Shown here one piece after another: positions 62,137-64,000 of a DNA stretch of 64,000 nt (its first letter is position 1; each line of letters starts with the position of its first letter). The DNA comes from Bradyrhizobium diazoefficiens (GTDB lineage: Bacteria > Pseudomonadota > Alphaproteobacteria > Rhizobiales > Xanthobacteraceae): assembly GCF_016599855.1 (NCBI RefSeq), contig NZ_CP067041.1, positions 5,146,001-5,210,000 on the forward strand, written 5' to 3'. A program made the translations under genes and the position numbers. The notes beneath the pieces were generated by a model. The model was given only the letters and a program-made list of their open reading frames with translations, was not told the origin of the DNA and did not search any database.

Positions 62137-62353
62137 GCGACAGCCTGTAACAATGTCCCGTGACAGGGGGATGACCGATTGAACCTTTGAGGCGCCCTCA
62201 GATACGAATCAAACCTTGCCTCGCCCTGTCCGCGAATATCAGCCGCATGCGACAATCAGGCGACATGAAACGGCAATGATTGTCCGCAAGACCCCGGAAC
62301 CATGGCCTTATCGGGTTAACGGCGGGATCGGCGTCGGCAGCGCGAAGCGGGCG

Positions 62354-63154
62354 TCAGTAAAACTTGTGGAAATGATGGATCGGCCCGTCGCCGTGACCGA
62401 CGCTGAAGCGGTCGGCTGCCGCGATCGCCGCGCTGATCCAGCGCTTGGCATCGCGCACGGCTGTCTCGAGATCCTCGCCTTTGGCAAGGCCCGCCGCAAC
62501 CGCCGAAGACAGCGAGCAGCCGGTCCCGTGGGTGTTGCGGGTCGCGACACGCAATGCTGCGAGCGCGATCGTGTTCTCGGCGCTGACGAGATAGTCGATG
62601 CTCTCCGTGCCCTCGCCATGCCCGCCTTTGATCAGGACCGCGCGGCAGCCAAGCGCCAGCAGACGACGCCCCTGGTTTTCGATCTCGGCCTCGCTTCGCG
62701 CGATCGGCTCGTCGAGCAGTGCGGCCGCCTCCGGCAGATTGGGCGTGATCACCGTCGCGAGCCGCATCAGCTTCGTGCGCAATGCTTCGACAGCCTCCGC
62801 GGCCAGCAGGCGGTCGCCCGAGGTTGCGATCATCACGGGATCGAGCACGACATGTGCAGGCTTCCAGCGCGACAGCGCCGCAGCGATCGCATCGATGCTC
62901 GCAGCCTGCGCCACCATGCCGATCTTGACCGCACCGACATCGAGATCGGAGAACACCGCATCGATCTGCGCAGTGACGAACGCCGCGGGCACCGCGTGAA
63001 TGCCGGTGACACCCTCGGTGTTCTGCGCCGTCAACGCCGTGATCGCGGAAGCGCCGTAAACGCCGAGCGCGGCGAAGGTCTTCAGATCGGCCTGAATGCC
63101 GGCACCGCCGCTCGAATCGGAGCCGGCGATGGTGAGCGCTACGGGCGTCGTCAT
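62354..63154 (-). CDS. thiD: Bifunctional hydroxymethylpyrimidine kinase/phosphomethylpyrimidine kinase
   Basis: A 266-residue ribokinase-like enzyme that phosphorylates HMP and HMP-P for thiamine synthesis. ALTIAGSDSSGGAGIQADLK, TALTAQNTEGVTG, VVLDPVMIATSG, and the anion hole/catalytic NTHGTGCSLSSAVAAGLA are all intact. The ATG at 63154 gives the standard N-terminus; a longer frame to 63238 is not supported. No other thi gene is adjacent and I see no TPP riboswitch in the 274 bases upstream. Confidence 0.94.
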   Translation of the reverse strand: MTTPVALTIAGSDSSGGAGIQADLKTFAALGVYGASAITALTAQNTEGVTGIHAVPAAFVTAQIDAVFSDLDVGAVKIGMVAQAASIDAIAAALSRWKPAHVVLDPVMIATSGDRLLAAEAVEALRTKLMRLATVITPNLPEAAALLDEPIARSEAEIENQGRRLLALGCRAVLIKGGHGEGTESIDYLVSAENTIALAALRVATRNTHGTGCSLSSAVAAGLAKGEDLETAVRDAKRWISAAIAAADRFSVGHGDGPIHHFHKFY

Positions 63155-63428
63155 CGCAGGATACGCTTGCTCGAAGAAAACGTGGCCATGATCTGTCCTG
63201 ACATGGCCTGTCCTAGCGCGCCCCCGGGGCACCAGCAAGCCGCCGAATCAGGCAGAGCCAAGACCGCGCGGCATTGTCGTCCCGCAAGCGTGCACATCCA
63301 ACAAAAATATGGGCACGGGATCACCCGGCCTTGGCGCCCATCCCTGCGAATGACACTTTAGGTGGCAGATTCGTCCAACTACGCCGCGTTGCGGGCCGGT
63401 CACGGCGCAATCCTCTCGGGAAGAAATC

Positions 63429-64000
63429 ATGTGGGCCTATTTCCAACGTCTCCTGGACACCTCGATGTTCTCACCGCACGGCATCTGCCTGCTGTGGGAG
63501 CCTGAACTGATCTGGCTCCACGTCGTCTCAGACGCCTGCATCGCGGCGGCGTATTTCTCGATCCCGTTCGCGCTCGCGATCCTCGTCACCAAACGGCGTG
63601 ACCTCAAATTCGGCTGGGTCTTTTGGGCCTTTGCGGTCTTCATCATGGCCTGCGGCCTGACGCATGTGCTGTCGATCTACACACTCTGGGTGCCGATCTA
63701 TGGCATCGAGGGCCTGGTCAAAGCGGCGACCGCCGTTGCATCGATCTTCACGGCGGCGGCACTGTGGCCGCTCCTGCCGAAAATCCTGACGATCCCTTCT
63801 CCGTTCGAACTGCAAAAGGTCCAAGCCGCGCTCGAGGAGGAGGAGATCAAGAGCCGGGACGCGACGCTGCTGCTCCGGCAGGTCGGGGACGCCCAGCGCG
63901 CGATGCGCGAGAGCGTGACGCGGCTCACCGCAGTGGTCGAGACCGCGGTCGACGGCGTCATCCTGTTCGACGCGCAAACCCGCATTCTCCTGTTCAATCC
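63429..64000 (+). CDS. Sensor protein with ethylene-receptor-like membrane domain and PAS (truncated by window end)
   Basis: The first 190 residues of a longer sensor. Three membrane helices lie at about 29-53, 62-86 and 94-118. They match plant ETR1 in register: Asp35, Tyr42, Ile45, Pro46, Ile72, Cys75 and His79 stand exactly ten positions after ETR1 Asp25, Tyr32, Ile35, Pro36, Ile62, Cys65 and His69, the copper/ethylene pocket. SDACIAAAYFSIP and IMACGLTHVLSIYTLW are the key stretches. A coiled-coil linker and the start of a PAS domain (TAVVETAVDGVILFDAQTRI) follow; a histidine kinase probably lies beyond the edge. GGGAAG precedes the ATG. ETR1 numbering is from memory. Confidence 0.85.
   Translation, partial: MWAYFQRLLDTSMFSPHGICLLWEPELIWLHVVSDACIAAAYFSIPFALAILVTKRRDLKFGWVFWAFAVFIMACGLTHVLSIYTLWVPIYGIEGLVKAATAVASIFTAAALWPLLPKILTIPSPFELQKVQAALEEEEIKSRDATLLLRQVGDAQRAMRESVTRLTAVVETAVDGVILFDAQTRILLFN

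Noticed and set aside
63155..63428. TPP riboswitch upstream of thiD
   Set aside because: I could not find the conserved CTGAGA or thi-box elements.

Overview
This window looks like chromosome from a Bradyrhizobium-type alphaproteobacterium (Hyphomicrobiales). The evidence is high GC content with strong third-position bias, a flagellin carrying DUF1522-type repeats next to flbT, CtrA-like TTAA-N7-TTAA sites, a giant coiled-coil protein of the GPR/RgsE polar-growth type, TrxR-type ferredoxin-NADP reductase, and several dispersed palindromic repeats of the sort that litter these genomes. No rRNA, tRNA, insertion sequence, integrase or CRISPR array was found, so the region reads as stable chromosome.

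Layout. 1-12.5 kb is a flagellar block, probably the thick subpolar flagellum: partial flagellin, flbT, then on the minus strand flgE-flgK-flgL, a small glycosyltransferase-like gene, and an unusual ATP-grasp ligase/PLP decarboxylase pair. 12.7-22 kb holds housekeeping and stress genes: methionine-R-sulfoxide reductase, an FAD oxidoreductase, a SixA-type phosphatase, a universal stress protein, a DUF1127 protein divergent from a MocR-type regulator, a YdcF protein, two small membrane proteins and an MHYT-GGDEF-EAL c-di-GMP enzyme. 22-31 kb has two divergent MFS carriers, a ferritin-like DUF892 protein, a UPF0104/flippase-like membrane protein and two large secreted hydrolases.

31-39 kb is a complete aldarate pathway. 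An MFS carrier, a LysR regulator, 5-dehydro-4-deoxyglucarate dehydratase, glucarate dehydratase, an alpha-ketoglutarate semialdehyde dehydrogenase and galactarate dehydratase together turn glucarate and galactarate into alpha-ketoglutarate. 39-43 kb has a hypothetical membrane protein, a DUF2147 protein and a redox group (ferredoxin-NADP reductase, thioesterase, 2Fe-2S ferredoxin).

43.4-50 kb pairs an Hpt protein with the 1903-residue repeat protein, with a CtrA-like site between them. 50-53 kb is an Mla-type lipid transporter operon whose permease carries its own STAS domain. 53-59 kb has an enolase-superfamily epimerase, an MFS carrier, an acidic hypothetical protein and a secreted caspase-fold protein behind two tandem CRP-like sites. 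59-64 kb has a threonine dehydratase, a GT4 glycosyltransferase with an in-frame minisatellite, an LpxH-like phosphoesterase, thiD, and at the right edge a truncated sensor whose membrane domain matches the plant ethylene-receptor binding pocket.

Best leads: the ethylene-receptor-like sensor (63429 onward), one shared decoration domain in flagellin, FlgL and FlgE, the ATP-grasp/decarboxylase pair inside the flagellar locus, and the CtrA-linked giant protein.
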